This document shows positions 36,395 to 47,878 of a stretch of DNA of 64,000 nt, piece after piece. This DNA is from Cyathus striatus. Taxonomy: Eukaryota; Basidiomycota; Agaricomycetes; Agaricales; Nidulariaceae. The notes under the pieces were generated by a model. It made no database searches. It was not told the DNA's origin and saw only the letters and a list, made by a program, of their open reading frames with translations. Every line of letters starts with the position of its first letter. The stretch's first letter is position 1. The position numbers and the translations under genes are program-made. The stretch spans positions 3,844,001 to 3,908,000 of the forward strand of contig JAOVFP010000005.1 in NCBI GenBank assembly GCA_025738555.1, read 5' to 3'.

Positions 36395-37444
36395 GTGCAC
36401 CTCAAGTCGGAGAATAACCCGGCGTTGGACCGAGAAGTCAAGCAGAAGACGGTACCACGTCGGCAGAAAACCCATGAAGTAGTCGCGCTGTGCAGAGTTG
36501 ATCACAGGACAAGTCATTCATCGAGGGGCTCCTGCAGGGAATATGAAGTAAGAATTGCTGTTGGCGGCAAGTTGGCGGTCATCGGTTCAACATCGGACAT
36601 GTACATATGAAGGTAAGCATACGCCATAAACATCAAATGTCCATGTGCAGGGGTAACAAATAACAGTTACAATTTTAGCCCCATGTACGAGAATTTATTG
36701 GTGACTATATTAAGCCAGAATGTTATGGTTGCATAGACACCGAGGAAACATTGACTTTTATGTCAGATTGGAAACCCGTGATAATGCCGTATGCCTGTGT
36801 GACCACTGCAGCTGGCGTTTGCAACGGACTACGAAAGAGACAGGGGTAAGCATTTAGATGTATTGTGTGAACCCTGTGCACCACGCCGTGCGCACCTGAT
36901 AAGTACAGACAAGTACACTTTATGTTCAAGCATTTATTTCCCAGTCACAAGGATGAGACTACATACACGCACACACGGCAGTTTCATAGACAATCCATCC
37001 ATCCGAAGTGGGACCGGATATAGGTATTGTTAAAGTAGGAGCACACAGCAAGGAATGGCTCAGTATCGGCGAAATACTTCGAAGTGAGTCCTCGAAACGG
37101 GCATTCGAGGAATATAAAATCGAGATGATTGAACTTGGATTGAACCAAGATTCAACTGTACGTATTGATCAGAAGATTAAGTCCGAGATCAGTCCTCGGT
37201 CGATACCAAACTACCTCAACCCGCATTAGGAAATAGTGGCGGGCAAGTCCAAAGATATGTAGTTGTAATTTCGCCGTACGTTTTTCTCATAAGCGAGTGA
37301 CCTGGTATGAAGTCGAGGAGAAGCGAGCTGAATACTTGTAAGATCACAGAAACTTTAGCCGCTGACGCAACATATGTAGACAGGATTGCTGGTCCTGAAG
37401 GTGGATATGCACGAGTTTTAGATTGGGACGAAGCAGAAACTTAG
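36395..37444 (+). CDS. Unresolved hypothetical gene
   Basis: Not recognised. Coding-looking segments with plausible splice sites lie on this strand. The first runs from ATG 36395 to GSCREYE, followed by a strong GTAAGA donor. A second segment from about 36681 reads PHVREFIGDYIKPECYGCID and TLTFMSDWKPVIMPYACV, ending at a GTAAGC donor. A third, at 37008-37226, reads IGIVKVGAHSKEWLSIGEIL and RAFEEYKIEMIELGLNQDST. The last ends AGPEGGYARVLDWDEAET with a stop 13 bp from the NECAP stop. I could not connect all segments in one frame: the natural join of the second and third meets an in-frame TAG near 37020. It may be a real gene with an unusual exon, or a decaying one. Confidence 0.35.
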
Positions 37445-37457
37445 TACATAACAGATA

Positions 37458-38329
37458 CTAGCGCTTCCTCGGGGCGCTTGGAGGAGGAGGAAGAAGGGGT
37501 ATTACACCGTCATTAGAAGACCCCTCTGAAGAACCTATTAAACTTGAGGTAGCTGCCCGTTTACTGCGGCCAGGTATAGATATCGAGAATGTTTGACCTT
37601 CCTTTAAGCTGTAATCTTTTTTTGGACCAGTAGGTATGTGGGGAGATGGTTCGGCATCCGATTCCACTGGGTTGAGCTTCGCTTTATAGCGCCTAAGTAT
37701 GCGACTTGGTTAGGTTACTAGCAGTGAAGACGAATACAGTAGTTACTTCGTATAATCTTGCAGGGCGACATCTATGTAGGAGGTAAGGACCAAGGAAGGG
37801 AATGGAAGAATAGGCTCACTGAAGTCGAAGCTGTCAGATCTGTCCGCAAACCCCATTCCAATGTACGCTTTCTTGCCACTGTCCTCTACCCTTACCACAA
37901 AATAGCGCGATGAGTCTAACACTGCCTCTACAGAAGGGCGGCTAGGATCGTAGGTTGCTTCAGCAAATACTGATTAAGAGATGTAGACATTCAGATGCAG
38001 AGTATATATAGATGAGATAGTCCTACATTCACCTGCATAGGTGGTTTAGCACCTCACGTCGATGAAGGCAAATGGTCTGTCTCACCAGTCTGAGCATCTT
38101 GGAATTGTAGTTTAGCACCTTGGGAATTCTCTAGTATCCTCAAACGACCTTTCCACAAGGGATTGGCGAGATCGCCCCACTCATTGGCACGATGCCCTTC
38201 GTTAGCTTTGAGGGGTGGGATCCTGTAAACTTGGGGAAGAAACATAAGCGAGCAAGAGAGCCGGAGAATGTGGAATTTACCGTTTGCTTCACGCGCGATG
38301 TAGAGGATGGATTCCACTTCTTCATCCAT
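37458..38329 (-). CDS. NECAP family (adaptin-ear-binding, clathrin-coat associated)
   Basis: Endocytic adaptor with a PH-like NECAP domain that binds AP-2 and clathrin accessory proteins. [20 protein letters not shown] continues to [20 protein letters not shown] and [20 protein letters not shown]. After an intron of about 107 nt come [50 protein letters not shown] and NVALQDYTNRILRRYK. The tail has the conserved [19 protein letters not shown] motif and ends [10 protein letters not shown]. The order matches eukaryotic NECAP1/2 (DUF1681). Four introns. Complete. Confidence 0.92.
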
Positions 38330-38604
38330 GATATTGATAAAGAGTATAAGAGCACGGGCTACAATATTATATTAGGATGAGCACTGAGCAGATGGTGGTA
38401 TCCAGATGGAAATGCTGCAAACAACAGACCACATAATTAGACGACAGTGACCACTGCATTGCCACTACATACATAAGTACCTTACTACCTTATCTCCTGT
38501 GCCATTTCCAATCCTTCAATAGATACTGTATAGAAATCTGAGGATCGCCTTAGATTTCATTTCGGATACTTTCTGCTTCATCGCTCTTCAGTCTTACAAT
38601 CAAT

Positions 38605-39660
38605 ATGGTGAATGCACCCCCCACACCACCTCCAACGACCGCAGTTGAACTGCAGGATGAGGCTCGTTCGACTGTATCTGCCTCTGCTTCGGCGCAGCCC
38701 ACATCTTCTGACTTGGTACAAGATCCAATTCAACAAAAGTTCCCAGTCATTTCGGATTTTGCGATGAACGGCAATTTCCAACAACTGACGCAACTTGCGG
38801 AAGAAGTGGATTTAAATGTATATTGTACTTGTGTTTTTCTAATTCACCGCGCATTGATTAGTCTGCGATGTACAATCGTTTGTAGGCTTCCGGAGAACGT
38901 CAAGTCAAGCGTCTCTTGATCACTACTCCTCTCGTTCTAGGATATCTAATACTCGATGAAATGTGCGGATTACGGTATTGCATATATTCCGCTCGTATTC
39001 ACTCACGACCATTCTGCAGTCCTCTAGCGCGTTATGCACTCGAACGACTTCCCGAACATCTTGCTTCTCACCCGCTGTCACAGGGATTGTATGAACTTGT
39101 TATGTGTGTAAAGCACAGGCAGCACACGAAAATGTATTTGCGGGCACAGTCTATGATTAATTCTACTGCTCGGGACGATTTTTTTGACAAAAACCTTGCC
39201 ATGATAGTGGTTAACATGATAGCGAACTTTATTGGTTCGTATATATTATCTAATAATTTTGTTATGTTTACCTACCTACCAGCCATTACACTTCAGATCG
39301 TTTCCGCCAAAAAACATTCATGTTACTATCCAAAGCATACATTTCTCTTCCTACCCCACTCGCGTCTATCTATCTTGGTATGCCGGTAGACCAGGTTATT
39401 GCAGGTGAGCGATGTAAGATAAGAGTCTTCGGCTTCAAGTTGAGTATCATCCATTTTAGCTGCTCATGCTAACCAGTGGTCTTATGATCCGTCTGCCAAT
39501 GCTTTGACCTCCATCACAACGGAGAAGAGGCCCAATAATCCATCTAGTATGTTCCTTACACTTTAGTATTTGAAGAATTATTTCGACTGATTCATTCCCA
39601 GTGTCTACTGTATCCACCTTCCATTTTATAGTCGATAGTGTTGGAAAACTTGAACTCTAG
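38605..39660 (+). CDS. CSN8: COP9 signalosome subunit 8 / PCI-domain protein (CSN8-like)
   Basis: Probable small PCI-family subunit of the COP9 signalosome, which deneddylates cullins. The Pro/Thr-rich N-terminus is followed by ISDFAMNGNFQQLTQLAEEV and, after an intron, NASGERQVKRLLITTPLVLG. Then come YLILDE, PLARYALERLPEHLASHPLS and RQHTKMYLRA, the AYISLPTPLASIYLGMP region, and QWSYDPSANALT near the C-terminus. The last exon ends DSVGKLEL at 39660. Helical repeats followed by a winged-helix-like end fit the CSN8/PSMD8/eIF3K group. I prefer CSN8 by overall look, but PSMD8 or eIF3K cannot be excluded without a search. Confidence 0.72.
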
Positions 39661-39720
39661 GTAATATATGTTCAGGAAATATTCCAGTGATGTAAAGTTT
39701 TACACCCAATAATCCATGTT

Positions 39721-40708
39721 TTAACGATGAATAAGCCGCGCAACGGTAGCGAGGCTAGCTCTCAATGAAGGAGCGTAATACGGTTTCGGAATAACGTTGA
39801 ATGGAGCCAAACGTGAAGATTCAACTGTAAAACGATTTAGATAGGCACTGCGGTTTATTATATCGTCAGGACTACGTTGCAATAGCCATGAGATATCGTT
39901 GGTTTCAGGAGAAACATCCAAAAGACTGCGATTTAGACAAACAGGGCTAACGGGTTTTGTATATAATTGAGATAGTGATTCCGATTCATTTTCTTGTTCT
40001 TGTTCTTGAATATTCGATGCTGAATCTGAAGGCTTATCTGTGACAGTTTGTTCCTTTGTATCGGTATCAACTGAGAACTTCCTGCGCGCGGATATGTAAT
40101 CTCGCATATTAAGATGGTCCTTATGCAGGAGCTGAAAATAAAATGTAAGAAGTATTTTATTGCAAATGTCGCCTACTAACCGCAGTGCTTTTATCTATAA
40201 ACTGCCTAATTCTTTCGACCTCTTCTAGATAAACCCGCGCGTGAAAATTGAAGTTTAACGCAGGTCCGACGCGTCGACGTGCAGGGATGGCGAAAATGTA
40301 AGAATTTGAAGATGAGAACCAGCGTGGCACAGACTGGATGGGCTTCAAGTTCGAGCCTTCCTTAGAAGTTCCTATTGGCAGAGCAAAGTTACGTGCAACG
40401 GGATCTAGTGCATCGAAGCTTTGAGAGCCAAAGGTGGTAAGGAAGCAAACTTCGTACACGTCTTGGTAAAGGTGACCCAGAACGACACAGTACCTGTCAA
40501 CAAATGACCGCCTTTGTATAGTCTCCCGTTCTTCATCTCGTAGCGGATACCCGAGATGTTCCAAATACTCGAAAAATGTAATCCAGATACTGCCGCGTGC
40601 ATGTCCAATGTCTCCAGGTCGGAAGCCATGTAATGGAGGTGCCTTGCATTTGTTAAATAAGTCAGCATTAGCCAGCTCAAGCCATTCCCAGGAGCGACCA
40701 ATGGGCAT
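39721..40708 (-). CDS. Unrecognised conserved-looking protein
   Basis: I do not recognise it. One intron (40132-40180, 49 nt) gives 312 residues from ATG 40708. The N-terminal half looks folded: MPIGRSWEWLELANADLFNK, PPLHGFRPGDIGHARGSIWI, TFFEYLEHLGYPLRDEERET, YCVVLGHLYQDVYEVCFLTT and RVYLEEVERIRQFIDKS. The second exon has a low-complexity Glu/Gln/Ser stretch (NIQEQEQENESESLSQL) and ends ATVARLIHR. There is no signal peptide or membrane helix. An additional 5' exon is possible because the frame is open for a few codons before 40708. I infer a cytosolic or nuclear protein of unknown function. Confidence 0.65.
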
Positions 40709-41037
40709 GAATATTTCACTTCCGAAGCATGTACTTTAGTAGGTGCTAAACGGTGTGAGCCAATAAATGCAATGAGTAAGCTTGTATCACACCAAGTAAA
40801 ACACTGAGACACCTTTACAGAGTACAGCTGTAGACAGAAGAGAATAACAAGCTGAATTTCGAGGTGGTGAGATTACTTATATAATATATTTGTTATTTGT
40901 GAATTCATTTTTATTTGAGCGGGGTTTAAACTCCCGGCATTTGCCGTAAGAATTTCTCAGCTGTTTTCCCGGTTTCTGCTTTTATATCATCTAATTCAGC
41001 TGCATTGTCGAATTTCCTCGCTAGCTGGTAACGCGAC

Positions 41038-42781
41038 ATGGAGACGACCGAACTTGGAAGTACGAATATTCAGGCGGAGGTCCGCGCCGAAGTTATCCTG
41101 ACAGCAGCCGAACCAAGTGCATCGTCCACCAAAACTGAGGTTGCAAGACTAAGTGAATTCGAGTTGGACAACATGCACGAGCGCTGGACCGAGTTACACT
41201 TTACCTGGGCAGGGAAGGCTTTTAAACTTTCTGTACCAGACTCTGACAGGTTTTGGATTGGCACCTTGGTAATGACATCTTGAGATTAATCCAATGTTTT
41301 TTGTATAGAGTATTCGATCTTAAGGCTGCTGTGCGAGATCTTACAAATGTCCCTCCAGAGAGACAGAAGATCTTAGGACTGGTGAAAGGGAAGCTTCCTC
41401 CTGACCAAATCCTCATGTAAGTCGTCTGGATTGCTTGGATGCTAGTGTAGTTCGATTATAACTTTGTATCACTCAAGCGCAGATCTTAACCTTGCTTCAG
41501 GCAAGAAGTTCACGGTTGTTGGTACTCCAGAAGGAGATGAAATCAAGGACCCCTCTCGTCCGTTTAATATTTTACCGCCGAACGCATAAATCATAACAAT
41601 TATCTTTTACAGAAATAGACGATCTTCCTGATATTGTTAATGACCTAGACGTCGACTTCACAGAAGACATCGCAGCTTCTGCTGCGTATCAGCACGACAA
41701 GCGCAACAAGCGAAAAGTTATTGAAGCTACGAAGAGTTTGAATATCAACGTCGTTCATATGTTGCGGCCTAATAAAAAGCTTCTTGTGTTAGATCTGGAC
41801 TACAGTATAGCTTTTTCCAGTTCATTATATTTTAGTTTGAATCATTCTGCATTTAGCTATCTTAGACACGAAACCAGCTCTTTCCGGCAGTCTTCCGCCT
41901 GCAGAATGTGCAAGACCAGGTCTTCACGAGTTTTTAGAGGCTATATACCCTTATTATGACAGTGCGTTACCATCATCATTAATTTCATGGCGTTTTCATA
42001 CATATCGTTAGTTTGTATATGGTTAGTCTGGACAACTAGCAGTAGCAGAAGAGTTGTGACGCCAGTTATTTTAGGTCACAGACGAGTTGGATGTGGCTTG
42101 AGGCGAAGCTCGTTGAACTGGGAATGATAGGTTCCACCAGGAACTACAATGTGAGTCATGTAATGTTCCAGTTTTAAATCGGATCTTACACGTGGATTTA
42201 GATTTCATTCGGTATGTAAATACCTCTTCTATAGGCTTCTTCGCCTTAATTGGTGTATATTGTGTCGAAGTCCTGGACAAGGCGTCCATGTTTAGAGTTT
42301 TTTCTGAACGTGAGGGAAAACCATGGACACATTATGTGAAAGCTCTACAAATCATTTGGAACCATTTCCCTCAGTTGTAAGACACTTTGAAACAAGTGCA
42401 CATTAATGTATTAACTATTCGTTTAGCAGCGCAGCTAATACGCTTCATGTTGATGATTTGGTATCCATTTTAATACTTAATATTATATCGTCAACTGATA
42501 TCAAGAATATAAGAGTCGTAACTTTGCATTAAATCCCAAAGAAGGTCTCAAGATTCGTGCTTTCAAGAATGCCCACGCTACAGAATCGAGGGCAGACCGA
42601 GAATTGTACAAGTTGACACAGTATATGGTTTATATTGCGCATGTTGAGGATTTTAGGCTACTCTCCCACAAGGTTGTAATATTTACTGCAATATATTTTG
42701 GTCCATACGCTAACTCTGCAGTGATTGCAGGACTGGAAAAGAGTCGTACGAACACTGAATAACCCGGCTTCGGATAGGTAA
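41038..42781 (+). CDS. Ubiquitin-like domain-containing CTD phosphatase (UBLCP1 type)
   Basis: HAD-family phosphatase; animal UBLCP1 dephosphorylates the nuclear 26S proteasome. The N-terminal ubiquitin-like domain is TELHFTWAGKAFKLSVPDSD, then VFDLKAAVRDLTNVPPERQK and ILGLVKGKLPPD. The catalytic DxDxT motif LLVLDLDYTILDTKPA is split by an intron after DY. Downstream are RPGLHEFLEAIYPYYDICIW, SQTSWMWLEAKLVELGMIGS, NYNISFVLDKASMF, HVDDLSRNFALNPKEGLKIR and a C-terminal DWKRVVRTLNNPASDR. Two exons are only 10 nt (42012-42021 and 42202-42211), each needed to keep the frame and restore conserved residues (DICIW; ISFV). Fungal membership by motif is strong. Confidence 0.93.
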
Positions 42782-43239
42782 TCTATCGGGGGTTTACACA
42801 TTGCGAAACCGTCTTTGACGGGCACGACTGAGTGGGCGCTCCGTTTCTCCGCTCTAAGGCATTTGTTGGATCATGTACGAATACATCTAGTTCACCACAA
42901 GGAACTTTTTTCGGTGGAAATTATATGATACGTATTTTGTATTATAAGTTGGATATGAATTATAGCATAAGTACTAGTAATATGTACCACCGTACCAGCG
43001 GAATACGGAAAGGATTAAGTACATTTGAAGCACTGCTTACGTCATTCCGGAATACTTACATCTCTAATGATGAAAGTGAAACTTCTCGGTGAATCTTTCA
43101 GAGGTTTGTTTCGCTTGGTTTTGTCAGCAGGCATATATGTAGCCTGAGACACCGTCCGACACCGCGTTAACGCGTTAACCCCTGTACTAGCAACTATTCG
43201 GGGTAAGCACAACAGTGTGTATCACAGGTTGTAGTGGCT
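42782..43239. other. Intergenic, promoter of the Nudix gene
   Basis: About 460 bp without a supported gene. It contains the 14-bp palindrome GTTAACGCGTTAAC at 43166-43179, which includes an ACGCGT hexamer, 60 bp before the downstream start. Confidence 0.4.
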
Positions 43240-44523
43240 ATGTGTGGCCCGTTGTTCGGAAAGCATAAAGCCTCTCTAGCTAGAATGTATCACAGTCTCA
43301 CAAATCAAGCTCTACGTTCCGTCCAGGTTGCATCCAGATTTACATTATTACATTCGAAATACTTCATGTCCACATCAACTTCATTGCCAACGCCTATGAA
43401 CGTTCCTGTTCCACGACCATCAGCAAGCATTGTAGTAGTGAATGACCGCAATGAAGTTCTCCTAGTTCACCGGAATCCTAAATCTCGTACATTTGGTGGA
43501 GTCCATGTAAGTTCCCGTTCTCTAGCACAACTCTAGCATTCTAAGGCCGCTACTCAGGTCTTCCCAGGCGGTAATTTCGACTCTGCTCAAGACTCTTCTT
43601 TAGAGATGACTGCTATTAGAGAAACGTTTGAGGAATCTGGACTGTTACTTGCATCAGCAGGAGCAGAGTCTTCAACATCCCATGCACTACCATCAAATTC
43701 AGTAATATCCGAGTTGGAATTGGAGGCAGCACGCCATGCAATCCATCGCCAGGACATACGATTTGAAGATTTTTTGTCCTCTAAATCCTTGAAAGCCGAC
43801 AAGGAGTCTTTACTGAGGTTTACGGAGTGGGTTACACCTACTAATGCCCCGCGGTTAGTCTCTTGTAATGAATAAAGTTTTTTTATCATTGACGCTGTTC
43901 TATAGGAGATTTCATACCCAGTTTTATGTCATGTTCCTTCCCGATGCTTCTTCTCGCGGGTTCGTTTCTGGCTCAAAGCAAGAACAGCTACCTACACCCG
44001 GTATTTACTTTCTCCCTGTCTTTTCAGGACATTCTGACCATTTGCAGATGGAGGGCAGGAAGTAATTTCTGCTCGCTTCGTGACTCCTAAAAAAGCACTG
44101 GAAGAATTTCACTCCGGACAAATTGTGTTTATGCCACCTCAATTTTATATTCTTACTACCCTGGCGGAGACATTAATAGACAACGTCAACACTCCTGCTC
44201 AGCGATCAAGAGTGGAAACTTTGTCTCGTGGTCCATTTGGTCGAATGGTGATCAATCCTCGAAGATTACATGCTGAAAATTCAGAGGGACGGACTATCTT
44301 GACCTATGAAGGTGATGAAACGCGAGGAGGCTCTAAAGGAAGGCTACATCGCGCCTTGGTAAAAGTGGGGAAGGAAGGAGTAGGTTCCATTATTCTTAAT
44401 ACTTGATTAACATTGTCTTACTGATTGCTTGTATAGATAACGACTGAAATCATTTTGCAAAGAAATTTCGATATATTTTCTGAAATTGAAGGGAAGGCAT
44501 TTGCAATGTCGTCTAAACTTTAA
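43240..44523 (+). CDS. Nudix hydrolase, NUDT19-like
   Basis: Probable CoA- or nucleotide-pyrophosphate hydrolase. The N-terminus (MCGPLFGKHKASLARMYHSL and more basic/hydroxylated residues) may be an organelle-targeting sequence; an internal Met (MSTSTSLPTP) is an alternative start. The Nudix fold begins PRPSASIVVVNDRNEVLLVH. The Nudix box region reads VFPGGNFDSAQDSSLEMTA then IRETFEESGLLLA, so REtfEEsG is intact, but the upstream spacing and first Glu differ from the simple GX5EX7REUXEEXGU form, as in NUDT19-type proteins. Then come RFTEWVTPTNAPRRFHTQFY, ISARFVTPKKALEEFHSGQI and MPPQFYILTTLAETL. The last exon ends AMSSKL. Several short introns. Confidence 0.9.
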
Positions 44524-44745
44524 CCTCACATCGAACTTGCAGTAGAAAGATAGCATTTATATACACAGAACTATCTATAAATCCTATTAATGAAGAAACT
44601 ACTATTGGCTACACAACAGCGGGTGGGGTGGGAGGGCAATGCTGGAGTAGTATGTAAGGCTACAAAGGATATTATTAGGAATAGGTAAGTTGTTTGACCG
44701 ATCGAAGTAAACCGAGTAAGTATAATCAATAGGCTACATGGTGAT

Positions 44746-46686
44746 CTAAGAGCTGCTAAAGAACTGATAATCATACTGGACTTCACTCCCCCAGAAACTG
44801 GGAGTGCATGCACCAACAGCAACTTCACCTGAACCACCGAGAACGAGCGGGTGAACATCAGACGACCCAGCCGCAGTCCATGTAGGCACACCCGAGGTGT
44901 TAGGATTACCGGTGGAAAGGAACGCCCTGTACCGTTGTTGCATTTGCCCGGTGAGAGTGGACTGTGCAGACGTGGGGTTGGAGGTGGTTCCGAACTATAA
45001 AGGAAATATATATTGATTGTATGATCAATATCAATGAAAACAACAACCTACCACTATTTCAATGTCATCTTGGTGACACACAATCCCAGGCTGAGTACAG
45101 ATTTCAGCGGCTTCATTTCCTGGGTAAGATGCCCCAACAACGTATTCACCGACGTAGACAGAACCACCATTCTGCGCCCAGCTCCTAGCAAAAGTCCAAC
45201 TGGAGCATCGCCAAAGGTAATCTGTCCCCATGAGCTGAAGCTGAACTCTTCCATCGCCCCCATCCGTGGGCACAGGTTGGTAGAAAGAGGAAGCTAAGAC
45301 GGTCGCAGCACGCTGAGCACCAAACGTCTCAACACACTGGTTGGCTAGTTCGGTCTGATTGATCGGATTCAGGTCTTGCGAGCCATATATAGCGAACGCA
45401 GCCTCTTGAGCAACAGTTGTGATTATCAATGGTTTACTAACAGGTGGGAACGGTGCAGTGGAATCAAGAGGCGAAGTGATGAAAGAGCCATCGAACACAG
45501 GTCGCATGGGTTGGGCACTTCCGGCAGCCGGAGCAAAGCTGGGCGCACCAAGAAATACAGATACCTCCGCGTCGAGGATGTCGTCAAGGATAATGAATTT
45601 TGGCAGGAAGTATCGGACTGATCACAGCTAACTAGCCCAAGGAAGGTCGATTGCAATGTCTGTTGAGTACTTGGGGATAGGAAACCAAAATCCTGTAGAA
45701 GGTAAGTTATCTATGACACAAACAATATCAAAGTTAACCTACCATGGGATCTGACTGAATGATGGCGGACCTGAAGAGGGAGGAAGCGGACGGGGCAGCC
45801 AACAATGCGCGGATCATAGTACCTCCACTACTCTGGCCAGCTATGGTGACCTTGGAGGTGCTTCCGCCAAAAGCAGGCACAACCTGCTGTAAAAACTTGA
45901 GAGCGTTTAATGCGTCCTTAACTGCCAGATTGGTTGTACCATCAGGAGCAAGGAAACCCAGCTAAGCAACGACCGACAGCGTTGGCGGCGGGATTAAAGG
46001 TTCGTAGAAGAAGCACTCACAGCTCCAAGACGATACTGAATGACAGCCACGATGGAATTGGTCTGGATGGCCAACTTGAACCATCAAGGCCAGCCGCAGA
46101 GGCAGAGCCCATAATGAAAGAACCTCCATGAATCCTGGCAAACGCGTGAGAATACATAATGATGAAATGGACAAGTCATCTCACCATACGAAAGTTGGTG
46201 CAGCACTCGTAAGTGTGAGGGAGGGAGGGACATAGAGAATTATCGACAAACAGTCTTCGTCGAACGCAGAGTCGTCAACAAAGGGCTGAGGACAGGCGGG
46301 AGGCATCGCAGTGACATTGGGCACGCCGGTTCTATTGGAAGAAATGAGAAAATGGTTGGTTGAATGAGGGCGGAAGTGAAGACACACGGGAGAGTCCAAG
46401 TTGAAACCAGGGTAGAAGGTTTCCATCTCTGGGAGTCGGCATATTTGACAACGAACCGATATGCGCCGTCAGGATCAAGAGTGCCTTGTGCAAGACCAAG
46501 GGATGTCTGGCGATTGAGTGCAGATACACCTGTAGGCGGACAGAGGAATTTCTTCAGAATGGGAAGCTGGCAAAGGATCTGTTGTGGGTCCAAATGAGGA
46601 ATGCGCAGACCTTGGACATCGACGGGGCTGGCGGTTGTGTGAGAGACGACGAGGAAGGCAGAGAAAAGAAGAGTGAAGGGAAGCAT
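44746..46686 (-). CDS. Secreted type-B carboxylesterase / lipase
   Basis: Alpha/beta-hydrolase of the cholinesterase-like family, secreted (signal peptide MLPFTLLFSAFLVVSHTTAS). Conserved parts are FDEDCLSIILYVPPSLT and IHGGSFIMGS (oxyanion hole), IVAVIQYRLGAV, and the nucleophile elbow VTIAGQSSGGTMIRALLAAP (near 45815-45850; catalytic Ser in GQSSG). The usual variant is GESAGG, so GQSSGG is a mild deviation. The catalytic His is in GIVCHQDDIEI near 45062-45095. The C-terminus has MQQRYRAFLSTGNPNTSGVP, WGSEVQYDYQFFSSS. Several introns. The substrate is unknown: lipids, sterol esters or plant esters are possible. The 300 bp before the start are strongly CT-rich on the coding strand. Confidence 0.92.
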
Positions 46687-47878
46687 GGCGAATAGAAGAA
46701 TTAATGTAAGAGAAGAGTAGGAAAGACCAGAGAGGACGAGCAACGCCGGTGAGGAGTAAGAAAGGACAGACAGAGGGTTAAATACGGGAGAGAGAGTGCA
46801 GATGCCAGACGGCAGAGAGTCTTCGAGAGAGAAAACAAAGCAGGCACGGTCAGGAACTAGGAACCTGGAGTTGGCCAGCCAAGTGGTACGCGTGAGGAGA
46901 GTGGGCGAGCGAGGAACGGGGAATTATCGCATCAGCAAGAGAATGAGAGAGTCAGAGAGATTGAAGCAAAAGACAGACACTCGACGGAGACATTATGTCC
47001 AAAAGAGGCAACCCACAATTTAGCACGCAGGCCGATCCCTCAAATAGGCACAAATCAGCTGATCGCGATCAATCCTTGTCCTGCTTTTGGCTTTCCTCCC
47101 GTCCCCCGCCCTTCTCCCCGCCCTTGTACTCCATCTTCCGTGGGTACTCGCCTTCTAACACCGCGTTTGCTGCCACGCTTCATGGCACTCCATCACTGAT
47201 TCCCGAATTCACTGCATGCACCTGTGTGAATAGCTGGTTATTTTCAATTCTTACTCTTTCTATGTATTTAGCTGTAGTTCTAAATCTAACCCTTTCATGA
47301 CAAAGCACCAATTGCCGTATCTTTTCGCGCATCAGAAATTCCTCCAGTTCACTCAGAGCACATGTAATAGTATTCTGCCGAGAATAGCAGTTCGAGACAT
47401 CTCCTGACGCATGGCTGCCAGCTGGTAATAACATTAATTAAACAAGGAACAAGGCAGGGGCAACCGCAGTCCGCGCTTCAAAATAGCCACACCATGTATA
47501 TCTTTCCAAGGAGAAACACCTGATAATTTTAGAGTCCTGTTACGCATACCAAAATTAAAATCCCCCCGCGCCGCATACACCACCACACCCCACGCTGAAA
47601 ACAATGAACACTCTGCAATTAGCACAAGCAAATGAACAAATGTTTGAAATCCAGGAATACCCCAGTTCACCGAGATATGTTTTTAGAATGAGATGTCCAC
47701 TCACTTGCATTCTCAGTTTAAAGTCTGGAAATTGTTGTACTTGATAGTATTACTTGCTACATCAGTAAATGCATTTGCAGTGTTTGACTGCACGTTGTAG
47801 CCAAACAACGGCGTCGCGTTCACTAAGAGTGACACAAGATCATGTTCTGATTCACGGACTTACAAGCTATCGGTCGAA
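46687..47878. other. Intergenic, divergent promoters of esterase and CWF19-like gene
   Basis: About 1.2 kb. From 46687 to about 46990 the plus strand is purine-rich (GA runs), meaning a CT-rich leader or promoter for the esterase. Short frames near 47180-47670 have no family or splice support. Confidence 0.4.

Noticed and set aside
42832..43092. 86-codon plus-strand frame before the Nudix gene
   Set aside because: It has low-complexity composition, no homology I recognise, and lies in the promoter region.
47180..47670. Two adjacent minus-strand short frames upstream of the CWF19-like gene
   Set aside because: They have no splice connection, no signal peptide or domain, and lie in a promoter-sized gap.
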